This document shows positions 33,490-43,877 of a stretch of 64,000 bases of DNA, one piece after another; the stretch's first letter is position 1, and each line of letters opens with the position of its first letter. The position numbers and the translations under genes are program-made. The notes under the pieces are model-generated. The model was not told the DNA's origin, searched no databases, and was given only the letters and a program-made list of their open reading frames with translations. Where the stretch lies: NCBI GenBank assembly GCA_034359265.1, contig CP136891.1:59124001-59188000 (forward strand). The letters are read 5' to 3'. The stretch comes from Canna indica. Taxonomy: Eukaryota > Streptophyta > Magnoliopsida > Zingiberales > Cannaceae.

Positions 33490-36400
33490 ATTGTTTAACA
33501 AGAGAATAAATGTCATCCATGAAGCGATGCTCAATATCTATTCTAAATTTTTTCATGTCTGCCTGGGATCAGTTCATTTGTCTATCTTCCAATAGGTATT
33601 CCATTTATTTCATTATAAATATTCCACAATCTACGGAAGGACTCTCTTCAGTACAATTTACCACAACTCGACTCCAACTGGGGCTCTTGAAGTTTAAGCC
33701 TGGGCTGATCATATTAAAATCCTCGGGTTCCATCATCTCCATTAGCAAGCACTGTATGAAAAATCATAAATTTACTCATCAACATTATTAAAGCTCAATA
33801 TCAAAAAATTAAATTTCAAACACTTACAACCTCCTCAAAGTCTCTTTTGGACTTTACATAAGTACGGAATGAATTATAATGAAAGAATATTTTTTGCTTA
33901 ATGTTAATCACCATCAAATGCTAATGCCCACCCGTGTCATTTCGAGGGTTGGTATGTCTCATCCTACTCCTAGAAATTAGAACAAAAATATATTTGATCT
34001 TCAATGCAACAAGGGATGACTTTCTTAATTGCATTAACGCAGATTTTCCCATTGTTCGATATTGTCTCTACAAATAATTTAAAAACATCACTTGCATAAA
34101 AATATTCTCTAAATTTAAAAACATCACTTGCATAGATAATTTACCTCAAATATTGTTCCCATGTAGATGTAGTTTGGGGTAGACTGGTTTGCTTTTCTCA
34201 ATAAAATAGACATATATGCATCAATTGAATCATCCTCAGTTAATGCATCAAAGTCAAAAATGTTCAACAAATTTCTAACCGGTAAAGATATCAGTCCATC
34301 AGACCACAAATACTCCATGGTTAGGCTACAAAATTAAACAAAATAAAGTTAATATATTTATGAACTCTTTAAAGGTTTAAAGACTTTTAAAAGTCTCTAA
34401 AAGTTTATAGACTTTTAAAAGTCTCTAAAAGTTTATAGACTGAAAATTTTTATAGATTTTTCACCCAAAACTCTTAAAAGGGTTAGACTATTTTCCAAGC
34501 TGAGGTCAAGTCTTCATTGGTTGAAAGACTTCAATCGAAATGGTTAAATTCAACAAGTTTTTAAAACTATTGAAAATATTGGCTCAACAACAATGGATGC
34601 TATAATCAAACATCGATACAATAAATTCGTTTAAACAATATATGACAATGTTGTCGACGATTATTCATAAAATAAGTTAACACACTCACTCAATCTTATT
34701 GAGATACATTATTATGGTTGCTGCATCAAGCTCAGGTGAAGATTTAACCTGCATCAAAATAAATCACATTAATTTCCACGTATTGCAAGTATAAGAAATT
34801 GTATTTGTTTTAGCAAAAAAAAAATCTTGTAAATTATTTGATTCATTTACCCCTGTTTTCTTTCAACAACAATTCATTCTTCTTTTGAATTGCTATTTTT
34901 TTTGTTCTTCTTTTTGTTTGTCCTGTACAGTCAAATCTTCAATTTGTTTTTCTTGCTTTAAAGGTTTCACATGTCCTGATCTTCTACTTTTGTAAGTTGC
35001 TAGAGGCTCATAATCCTGAAGTTGTCTCAAATCTTCAAGTAGTTCCTTCTACTTCTATTTCTTTTTCTTCTTTTTCTCTTTTTCATTCACTTTCTCTTGG
35101 TCATTGTCTTCCTCTATTTCCTTCAAGTATTTGATTTTCTCCTTTTGAACTTGTTTCCTGGGCCTTCTGTCGTTCTTTTTCTAATTTTTTTCTCGCTGCT
35201 GTAAATCTTCAGCGACTATGAGTTGAATTTTCTTTTTCTTGTTCTTTATATAAACCTTCACCCACAATGAGTACCTATTTGGTCCCTCAATGCATACATG
35301 TGGTTAGGTTTCTTAACACAATGCCTTACATTTGAAATAGAGGATCTGACAATACTTCTCACAATACTCTTTACAATATGAGGTGAAAATTGATTTACAA
35401 TAGGGGCAGGGGCAGGGGAAGGACAGTACTCCTGATATATAGGAGTAGAGACATTGACAAGGGGGTGTCATCTTCAGAAAGTTTCATTTTAAGACATTCT
35501 TCAACATGTTTATTAACATATACAACAACAAAATCATCAAGAACTCCAAAAATATCAGATTTATTCTAAGACAAGGAAAATAAATCTTAGTTAGCTAACA
35601 TTGTCTAATCAATTCATAAAAAACTGAAATTACAAACTTTTGCAAGATCATTTCTAGGGTCATATTGCTTTAACTCATCTTCACCCTCTTGGGGCTCTAA
35701 ATATTTGATAACCTACACAATAAAATCATATGTATTGAGAATCTATATATTTAATAATTAATACAAGTCTACTTACAGAGTTTTGGTCCAAGGATTTCCA
35801 TAGGGCTTGGAGGGTCTTGCTCTACCAATTTTTTAACTCTCACCTAAGGATTCGAGGGAGAGTTTTTGGCATCTTAGGTTTCATAATATGAACATGTTCA
35901 AAGAACCACCCCAACAAATTATGAAGTATAAAATACAATAAAATATTTTAAATTTCAAACATAAAATAAATTTGATAGTATAATACTTACAATTAGTAGA
36001 ATGATGCAACTTCTCATGTAGGTTGCTGACTGAATTTATCCTGGATTCTTCCTGGCAACTCTCATTTTCTCCCTAATTGAGGGGAGTTGCGCAGAGAAGT
36101 AAGAAAATATACATCTTATCAAATTATAATTACATATGTTTTCTAAGTTGTCCATGTAAGGCAACAAAAATAATGGAACAGTATAGGCTGAGGTACAAAA
36201 CAAAATACAACAAAAAACATACAATATGAATAATCTACAGAAGTCCATAATGTCCTCCGGATCATTTGATGTGTGTAACCACAACATATGGTCTTCGATT
36301 GCAGATCGATTGCATGGATTACCATCATAATTTTTTTAAAACTTTATGTAGCTTTCTCCACTTGGTTCAACATCAGATGAGGGCATTGGGATAATAATTC

Positions 36401-36784
36401 CATTATCTGGAATGCCAAGCAGCAGTGAAACATCATTAGTAAAAAAATTACCCTAACACCTTTAAATCTGAAAGTGGTTTCCCTAATCCAGTGATTCGTG
36501 ATCAAGCAAATCACATTTCTTAGGGCAGGGAAGTCTTGCATTATCAGGAATACTCCAGATGGAGTTTTCTCAATTATCTCTCTTTGGGTATCTTGGATGT
36601 GAACCGATTGTAAAAAGTCATCCCAATTTTTATCTACTCCAATGGAAATAAACTTGCGGAAGCGATGGACAAAACATGTCCATTGAACCAACTGGGACTT
36701 GTCATCTTTACATGATTTTTTTTCCTTTTTTTCTGGCTTAGCTGTAATATATAAATAAGGGGACTTATTACATTTAACATCCAA
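33490..36784 (-). pseudogene. Ulp1-like (C48) protease pseudogene of MULE
   Basis: Read right to left. 36784-36344 has a DUF1985-like N-terminal part (FVHRFRKFISIG, EKTPSGVFLIMQDFPALRN, TTFRFKGVRVIF). Lys/Glu-rich linkers lie around 35300-34850, consistent with the spacer of these proteins. 34318-34124 gives FDALTEDDSIDAYMSILLRK, like the start of the C48 fold. About 33930-33840 gives GH-stop-HLMVINIKQK, where a stop replaces the residue after the catalytic His. About 33632-33618 gives the DCGIF motif around the catalytic Cys, then MEYLLEDRQMN. Several stops and frame breaks are present. Ulp1 proteases cleave SUMO/ubiquitin-like modifiers; in KI-MULEs the role is unknown. Confidence 0.75.
34371..34445. 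repeat. AAGTCTCTAAAAGTTTATAGAC short direct repeats
   Basis: The words GACTTTTAAAAGTCTC and TAAAAGTTTATAGACT are repeated in tandem here. They contain half-sites (AAGTCTCTAA, TAGACTTT) of the palindrome found in the central array of the same element. Confidence 0.6.
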
Positions 36785-37829
36785 AAAATAAAATTAAAGC
36801 AAATGCACACAATATAAACATCAAACCTGACCGCTTCATTTTTCTACCTATGACGAATATATCTCAAGCTTTCACACTACTAAATCAATTTTAATATTTC
36901 AATCACCAAGATATAATATATGATAACTACAATAATGATAAAGAAACATACTGGTTAGGTATCAAATAAAGAACTAGAGAGTTTTGATAAAGTTTCTAAC
37001 TCATTATAGACTTTTTCAAATAGTCCTCAACACAAAATTTACTTGCTATTATGGTGGAAATACTATGCACATTATGTTTACAATACTAATAAGATAGAAA
37101 AACTCACTTTAAATAGTGTTGGGAAAAGTCTCTAATGAGTTAGAGAGTTTCCGCATTACGCTATAAAACTATTAAAATTATACTACTAAATAATTATTTT
37201 TTGTGCACAATACTATAGAGTGCCAATGATACATGTTTTAAAAATTAGACTACTAACAGACAATTTTGGCCAAAGTCTCTAACTCATTAGAGAGTTTGGC
37301 CATAACTCTCAAACACATATTAATCTACTGTCAAACACTACACAAATAGTCTACTATCCAAATAGTCTATTCAATGAACAACATAAAAATTTTAGAAAGT
37401 ATTGAACTCAATGAACCACTATAGTCTACTCAAGGAAACATCATTACTAGGGTTCCTAATGTTAGGGACATTGAAGGAGAGAGCATCCGAACCTATCGTC
37501 GAGAGGAGGAAGTTGGCCGACGAGAGTGTCACAGGGCCGCCAATGGCGAGTATAATGGAAAGCAGTAACTTCTAGGGCTCGAGTATATAGGGTCGTAGAA
37601 TAAAGGAGAGAGCTTCGGACCTGTCGTCGATCTGAGTAAGTTGGCTGAGGGGAGGAGAGTGTTGGAGGAGAACTACGACGTCCGCCAGTGGTGAACAAAA
37701 TCGCGGTAAAATCTAGGGCCCGCTATAAAAAGGTAAGAAGGGGAGGGGGAAAATATTTTGACCGGGCAGGGAGCGGGGGAAAACTGGTCGCCGGCTGGGA
37801 AGGTGCAACCGGGTAACTCGGTGGAACCG

Positions 37830-37948
37830 GTTTAGTTGAGGGTATTTTGGGGTTTTGAAAAAATCCATTCCGGTTTTGGGAATTTAGCATTCCCTTATCC
37901 GGAACCGGGAATTTCCATTGAGGAAATTCCGGTTCCGAAAAATTGCTG
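37830..37948 (-). repeat. Right TIR of MULE
   Basis: Complement begins CAGCAATTTTTCGGAACC and matches the left TIR through to the CCTCAACTAAACC stretch. The TSD TATTTTAAT follows directly at 37949. Confidence 0.85.
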
Positions 37949-37957
37949 TATTTTAAT

Positions 37958-39248
37958 CTAAGTTTAGTTTTATAGGTTTTAGGCAAAAGTCTTTTGTCCA
38001 AAGTCTAAAATAGCTTCATAAATTTGAAAAAAATAATATGATGAAAATTTCAGCTAGCATGGTTATTCCAAGTGAGTACCTAAAATTTCTAGTTTATTAA
38101 GTGCATATTTGATGCTTAACATTCCTATTTGTGATATGTTTTTAGAACTGAATATCCTGAATATGTGTTAGTGTTGAAAATTTTAGCTTGATATATATGA
38201 TTCAGTTGTTGAAATTTCCAGCTCAGCATGCTGTAAATTTCAGTTGGTAAGTGTGTTTTTGTACCTAATATGTCAGCTTAGTTATTGGATTGTAATGATA
38301 ATATTTTGCATCGGTAAAATGCTTTCATGATCGAGTTGAAACACTCATTGGAATCAAGTTGGTGTGGTGTGTGGTCGAGTATGTTGGGTCATGAGAATGG
38401 CTGGGTTGGGTACACTTATGAGTGCGCTTGGAGTGTTTAACGAAAGGTCACACCCACCCGAGTTGGATGACGATGAGCACATGTGTAAATTGTTCTATTG
38501 CTATGGTTGTGCTTGTGGTTGACAGATGTCCGGGCCAAGGAGTGCATTGGCATGCTAAGTTGATGCCCGACTCGGAGAGTGTGATTCATGGACCGGGAAA
38601 CTCGTCAGAGGATCACACTGACAGTCGACCCAAAGTGACATTGGTTGGAGGGACATTCCCAAACCAGAGGGGAGCACCGAAGCTAGTCGGCCATCCTAGC
38701 TCGGGAGGCCCGGGGCGGGAAGCTCACTAGAGGATTACCTTAGTGATTGATCCGTGTGATTGTTTATTTTATGCTCACTACCTGGTTGTTGTTTTTGGCC
38801 GTGTGAGTGTATGAGTTAATTACTTGATTATCATCATGCTCATTGTATGATTCTTTTTATATGCTCATCTTTACTTATATTTTTGGCTTGGCGGAGGGGC
38901 TCTGGGCCACTCACTGAGTTCTTTTGAACTTACCTTTTTTCTTTCTTGTTTTTATTGCAAGCTCTGACCAATAGTGGTGCGTTAGTACTTGAATTGCAGT
39001 TGGAGATGCAAGCTCACCAAGCCGACCCGTGTCATAGTCATAGAAGTTGAGTATGTGTATAGCATCTTGCGCATGTAAACCTTGGATGTTGAGTTTGTGT
39101 TGAATTGTGTCATGACATTTGCACCCTTAATTATTGCATCTACTATGAAACATGTCCTTTGTATATTGTTGCATATGTGTTGTTGGTAGGCTTGAGAGTA
39201 CAGGTTCATATCCCGGCCGGTCACGTGACCCGAGTTCGGGGCGTGACA
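37958..39248 (+). mobile_element. Gypsy-type LTR (3' end resolved)
   Basis: The 3' end is clear: GAGTTCGGGGCGTGACA ends at 39248 and a methionyl-tRNA-type primer-binding site follows. The 5' limit is not resolved; the LTR may include copy 2 of the duplicated AT-rich segment, in which case the MULE sits inside it. The section 38390-38760 (GGTCACACCCACC, GGGCCACTCACTGAGTTCTT) resembles the LTR that starts at 62627. Confidence 0.65.
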
Positions 39249-39251
39249 AAG

Positions 39252-39269
39252 TGGTATCAGAGTATTATT
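39252..39269 (+). other. Primer-binding site of gypsy element
   Basis: TGGTATCAGAGTATTATT lies three bases after the LTR end. TGGTATCAGAG is complementary to the 3' end of initiator methionyl-tRNA, the usual primer of plant gypsy elements. A degenerate gag start follows (ATG at about 39454, RGSNFTCRQGLGRGQ) and is lost by about 39590, so the element is truncated. Confidence 0.8.
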
Positions 39270-39589
39270 AGATCCTGATTAAGAGAGTAGAGGGCGTATG
39301 AGGTATTGCTAGCATGTCGGTATACAGTCTGTCCTACCTTACGGGATTGGAGAGACTGAGCTTGTATTGTTAATTCTTAGTTGTAGTCTTAGATGCTTAA
39401 CTTGTTTTTGTTCTTATTTTTCTTTATAGCCGGTGGAGGTGGAGAATAATACAATGTTGAGCGATAGAGGAAGTAATTTCACATGTCGACAAGGCTTGGG
39501 CCGTGGGCAGCCAGCTCAGGAGGAGGCTGAGCATGACCTAGAGTGGTTCAGCTTGAGGCACATGTGACCGAGTTGATTTCCCTAAAGTA

Positions 39590-40400
39590 GAATAAGATTT
39601 CTACTTATTTCCAAAAGCACAATAACAAATGAGTTATTCCTCAAAACCGAATGAAATTCAAAATATTCCCATAATACTCCTCATAAAGGTTGTACATATG
39701 TCACATTAATCACGTTAACCCCATTAACACTGCTGTAACAGATCATTTAAACTCGTTTCATGTCTCATCTGTTAAATCATTTAAACATATTCACTAAAAC
39801 TACTTAAATGAGTCATTTAAGCTCAGAATTGCATAAAAAAATTATCAAAAAGTCATAGAAAAATTATTTTACTAAATGAAATGAAACTCACAACTTGGAT
39901 AAATGAAAATAAGTGTGTACAAATCTCAAAACAAAATCGTTTAAACTATTTAAGCAATTTCAGTAAAATTATTTAAATGACATTTAAGCTTGAAAATGCA
40001 TCATAAAATCATAAAAAAATCACAGATATTCTAATTTAATGAATGGAATGAGGTTCACAACTTGGATCGATAAAAATGAGTGTGTACAAGTCTCAAAATA
40101 AATCTGTTTAAGTCATTTAAACAGTTTCAATTTAAATGACATTATTTGATAATTTAATGATGCATTTTCAAATTTAAATGATATAATTTTATTAAAATTA
40201 TTTAAATGACTTAAACAATTTTATTTTGGGACTTGTACGTACTCATTTTTACTGATCCAAGTTGTCATTCATTAAATTAAAATTTTTGTAATTTTTTTTG
40301 ATGATTTTACTGTGCATTTCCAAGCTTATTTAGTTTAAGCGTTTATTTAGAATTTCTATGAATGTTTAGGTTTCATTTATTTATTATTTATTAAAAGTTA
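39590..40400. repeat. Direct and inverted CATTTAAAC-rich repeat block
   Basis: No gene. A segment of about 60 bp (CACAACTTGGAT...GTGTGTACAA...CTCAAAA) occurs at about 39888 and 40051 in direct order, and once inverted at about 40212-40275 (GGGACTTGTACGTACTCA...GATCCAAGTTGT). Words such as CATTTAAAC recur between them. It resembles the terminal region of an unidentified element. Confidence 0.55.
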
Positions 40401-40464
40401 TTTAAGGTTTAATATTCTTAGATAATATAAATAAAATATCATTAATTGCTTAATGGAGAGATAG

Positions 40465-40545
40465 ATTATTGTTGTGACTTGAACTCATAATCTCGTATCA
40501 CATTTAGATAACTTTACCATTACTCTTAATCACCCTCTCAACAAT
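40465..40545 (-). repeat. Degenerate SINE-like sequence
   Basis: On the minus strand a run with TAATGGTAAAGTTATCTAAA, then ATGAGTTCAAGTCACAACAA, resembles the tRNA-related head of plant Au-type SINEs (A and B box region). A 22-base T run lies at 40598-40619. Both boxes carry substitutions and no TSD was found. Confidence 0.35.
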
Positions 40546-40679
40546 ATATAAATATTGCAACATGTTGTATGTCGATCTCTAGTATCATCTACGGTGATTT
40601 TTTTTTTTTTTTTTTTTTTAAAAATAATATATAAATATTTTATTTATTTTAAAAAATATAAATAAAATATAGAGATGCA

Positions 40680-41492
40680 TTCATCTGGATTTATCGATCC
40701 AACCGCTTATCCTATCGTTTTGGGCGGTTCGGTTCACCATCTTCACCAAGTTTCCGGTATGATGCCCAGGCTGGGAGAAAGTAGCTACTTCTAGGGTTCC
40801 TCGACGTCTCTCGCTCCTTGAACCTTTCTCGCCGTGGCGCCTTCCGTCCAACCTGGAGTTACCAGTCTGCGTCGCCTCCCCAGTAAGCAGGTGCTGTTTT
40901 AGCCTTCTCGATTGGTTCGTTGAAGTTATTTGAATCTCTGAGCAGTGAATTTCTTGGTGGAGTTTCTCAAATTTCCCATTTTTGTATTGTTGGATTCTCT
41001 TGATTTTATGTTCTTAGTCAAAAATTAATTTGAACGCTTCATTTACCTGCTTCTCATATGCAAGAATTGATCGTTTCATTGAGTGCAAACCAACTTTTGT
41101 AATTGGCAAAATGTATATTAGCTAATATGATGATCGTGTATTCACAAGTTTTAGTTAGACTTTTGAGGGGAAGAAAAAGAACACATTGCATAGGCATTTC
41201 GAAGCTATACATTTGATAATTTGAGACTAGAGATATATCAACGAACAAGTCAAGTTAATAGCATGCGCATGTATTGGAGGCTAATATTTCATTTTCCATT
41301 TAGAATTTTAGAAAATGTTGAAACCAAGTGAATTGCATGATTGAAATCAATAGGATAACTTTTTATTTTTGGGTTACAGACTGGAAGAAAAGATTATCAT
41401 AAAGACATATTTTGTACTAAAATAAACTGGATATAATGCAGCATAACAGTTGGTGAGAAAGTCAAATAAGAAATCACAAATTGGTAATCCTC
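40680..41492. other. MCTP downstream region; exon-like GC-rich patch
   Basis: Mostly AT-rich spacer downstream of the MCTP stop. A GC-richer patch at 40790-40890 looks like a plant 5' UTR plus short coding exon on the plus strand: after GTG at about 40834 it reads VAPSVQPGVTSLRRLPSKQ, then a possible splice donor AGCAG/GTGCTG. No ATG and no continuing exon is visible, so it may be a decayed first exon. I cannot identify it. Confidence 0.25.
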
Positions 41493-43877
41493 TCAGAGCA
41501 TGCTGTCGGCACGAGATGGCAATCTTCGAAAGAAGTTGCTTGGCACTGAAGGCAGCTTGCTGCGGAATCTGGGATGGCGGAGCATGTACAGGCCAGCCAC
41601 AAGAACCACCAACCTGAAGGGAGCAATATACAGAACCACAGCTGCACAGAGACAAAACAGAACAAACAGGCAAGTTGCTCTCGGATCCCTCCAGCTCAGT
41701 AGAGACTGCAGTCTCTCCCCTTGAGTTGCCATGTCTCCGACCACAGTTTGTATCCTGCCGGCCACACTACGTAACCGATCATACCTCATGTGGATCACAT
41801 CGTGTGGCTTTGATGTTGGGAAGGTATCAAATTCTTCATCGAGCTCATCTGGATGCACTGCCTCGGCCCATGATAACCGGGTATCCATGTGGGGTGGGTA
41901 TCTGGGCCTAATTCTATAATTCCAAAGTCCAATCATGAACATGTAAAGGAAAACAGTAGGTAGAATCAGCTCTGGATACCAAACAAGTATTAGTAGGAGA
42001 ACATGAACCAGCACAGTTGTGATTGGGTTCTTCCAGTGGCGCACCTCACCAAACCATTTGAACATATTGATAAGACCTGAGAGCAGCGCCATGATCCTGA
42101 AGAAGTTGGCCTTGCTCCTTCTCATGCTCCACATGTGCGACTCCACATCAAGCATGTACTCCACCACCTCCTTCCTAAGTGGTGGCTCTGCCCTCCCTAG
42201 TCTTGCTGCAACAATGTTCATTGCCTGGTACCTGAGACTGTCCAATTGGTTCACTGTGAATGGATGCAGGTAATGCATCTTGGGAAGCAGTGGATGTCCA
42301 TATAGATAAACCATGTTGGCAAGTGATAGGCAAGTGAAGCGCAGGGCCAGCTGAAGCTCACCCATTTTCTTTACTCCTGATGGTTGGAGGACAATCAGGG
42401 GGTATGTATGTCTGTACAATCTGTCAGTTTCAAGTGTTGAGAGTCTGATTCTGACCTTTCCTATCCTTGAATCTCTTGGAACAGGTCCACCTCCACCATG
42501 TCGGTCACTAGCACCAAGGTGGCAATTGTCGAAGACGCCAATTGTAATCACTGTGCATGGGTCGAACACCTCCCAAGTGTACTGCTCATTCCAATTCGGA
42601 CTGAATGTGCTGACCATGGTTCTGGTCCGAACCCACTTCTGCCCATACTTAGCAACGCAGTAGGCATCAGTGGTTCCTCTTCCATCCCTCATCTTCATTG
42701 GAAGCAACTCCTTTGCACCCAAGATTCCAACCTCCAAGATCCCAACCGGTGGCTTCCAAAGTTGACGGGCCGTAGGGCGTTGATCACTAATGTACATTGT
42801 TGATTCATCCATCACATGATAAGCTCCCTCCAAGCAAACTCTGAGATGGATCCTGCTTGAAAACCTAAGTTCTCTTCTTGTTTCACCTTCCATGATTCCT
42901 ATTCCAAACTTCTCCATGTCAAACCATCTTGAATGCACCATTGGGTGGTGATCCAACCTCTTTTCGAACAGTGTTAGTGGCAATGATGCCCTTCCCAGCA
43001 CATCATCTTTTCTTGGGCTCACACGGTCTTCAACAGTGAGCACTAGTCGTTCTTCAAATGACTCCGCTACAACAAAGATGAGATCTTCATTCCAAAGTGG
43101 ATTAAGTGTTGTTGTCTGACAAATCTTTGTTTTGAGCACTTGGTTACCGACTTGGGCCTTCACAAAGACCTCAGGAGATCGACCTCTCACATTTGGCTGA
43201 ACATCTTGGGCTTCTATCACATTAACTCTGAGGTACCATAGTTTTGGGGAGACATAGACCTTTGAGCGTATGTTGAATACTCCTTCCCCATGGACAGAAG
43301 CAGCATCAGAGTGCCATGCTTCTGGGAAGGCCTCATCTGCCTGGGTGCCAATCCAAACTGCTAGCATGACCTCCCCTCTCACCTTCCCTTCCCCTCTGCG
43401 ATCCTCCAGCCGATACCATTGTGGGGCTAAGGGACTGTCTGGGGGAACTCTAGTGGGTACTTCATTGAGATCAAACACCACCTTCCCCATGTAATCATCT
43501 CTACCAATCATATCTTTGTCCTTCACAAAGACTTCAAGCAATGATGATTGGATGCGCTCCTTGGAGAATGCAAACACTTGGTTCCACTCCGGGTTTGCCC
43601 TCTTATCAAAGTGCCTGGTGGTGCCTTTGTAGTTGCCCAGCTTCACCTCAATGTAAGGGTCACAGCTCATGGTGATAGGGTTGGTGGGGAGGTCTTTGGC
43701 TTTGACGACTCGTACATAGAGGTAGTACATCTGCTCCACAAGGTCATAAGTGCTTGTGAGCTTGTCAGAACTACCGCTGAGCCAACCAGGGATTCCACGG
43801 CCAGTTGCTCCACTTGGCCATCGCTCGCCAAGCAGTGGATTTGTACCCTTTAATTCATTGTGCTGGTGATGGCTCAT
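41493..43877 (-). CDS. MCTP: Multiple C2 and transmembrane protein (FTIP/MCTP family)
   Basis: A single-exon frame of 794 codons. Plant MCTPs sit at ER-plasma membrane contacts and plasmodesmata; FTIP members help move florigen or other regulators between cells. Three C2 domains: about 50-165 (YYLYVRVVKAKDLP, SCDPYIEVKLGNY, KDKDMIGRDDYMG), about 215-335 (LWYLRVNVIEAQDV, FVKAQVGNQVLKTKIC) and about 380-505 (GILEVGILGAKELLPMK, TDAYCVAKYGQKWVRTRT). The C-terminal PRT_C region has hydrophobic spans (TTVLVHVLLLILVWYPELI; LFVLFCLCAAVVLYIAP) and ends FRRLPSRADSML. The second C2 lacks the usual Asp-Pro-Tyr (SPEVF instead), so calcium binding there is doubtful. Length and intronless structure fit the FTIP-type subgroup with three C2 domains. 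The first Met is followed by the conserved LTSTYDLVEQM, supporting this start. Confidence 0.95.
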   Translation of the reverse strand: MSHHQHNELKGTNPLLGERWPSGATGRGIPGWLSGSSDKLTSTYDLVEQMYYLYVRVVKAKDLPTNPITMSCDPYIEVKLGNYKGTTRHFDKRANPEWNQVFAFSKERIQSSLLEVFVKDKDMIGRDDYMGKVVFDLNEVPTRVPPDSPLAPQWYRLEDRRGEGKVRGEVMLAVWIGTQADEAFPEAWHSDAASVHGEGVFNIRSKVYVSPKLWYLRVNVIEAQDVQPNVRGRSPEVFVKAQVGNQVLKTKICQTTTLNPLWNEDLIFVVAESFEERLVLTVEDRVSPRKDDVLGRASLPLTLFEKRLDHHPMVHSRWFDMEKFGIGIMEGETRRELRFSSRIHLRVCLEGAYHVMDESTMYISDQRPTARQLWKPPVGILEVGILGAKELLPMKMRDGRGTTDAYCVAKYGQKWVRTRTMVSTFSPNWNEQYTWEVFDPCTVITIGVFDNCHLGASDRHGGGGPVPRDSRIGKVRIRLSTLETDRLYRHTYPLIVLQPSGVKKMGELQLALRFTCLSLANMVYLYGHPLLPKMHYLHPFTVNQLDSLRYQAMNIVAARLGRAEPPLRKEVVEYMLDVESHMWSMRRSKANFFRIMALLSGLINMFKWFGEVRHWKNPITTVLVHVLLLILVWYPELILPTVFLYMFMIGLWNYRIRPRYPPHMDTRLSWAEAVHPDELDEEFDTFPTSKPHDVIHMRYDRLRSVAGRIQTVVGDMATQGERLQSLLSWRDPRATCLFVLFCLCAAVVLYIAPFRLVVLVAGLYMLRHPRFRSKLPSVPSNFFRRLPSRADSML

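Larger units (their letters stand above)
27360..37948. mobile_element. Kaonashi-type MULE, 9-bp TSD, ~120-bp TIRs
   Basis: A 10,589-bp Mutator-like element. A perfect 9-bp TSD TATTTTAAT flanks it (27351-27359 and 37949-37957). The two terminal 120 bp are inverted copies of each other with roughly nine in ten bases alike (AAGCAATTTTCGGGAACC versus CAGCAATTTTTCGGAACC, continuing through GGAATGCTAAATTCCC). It carries a MURA-like transposase on the plus strand (28619-30960) and, converging on it from the right, a Ulp1-like cysteine protease pseudogene on the minus strand (about 36784-33490). A 2.1-kb tandem array lies between them. Transposase plus Ulp1 gene is the known Kaonashi (KI-MULE) arrangement. 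Both genes are broken. Confidence 0.9.

Noticed and set aside
33490..36784. Ulp1-like frames as a host SUMO protease gene
   Set aside because: They lie inside TIRs with a 9-bp TSD and carry stops, including one beside the catalytic His; they belong to the MULE.
42019..43853. Plus-strand frames of 74-101 codons
   Set aside because: They are antisense shadows of the MCTP coding region.
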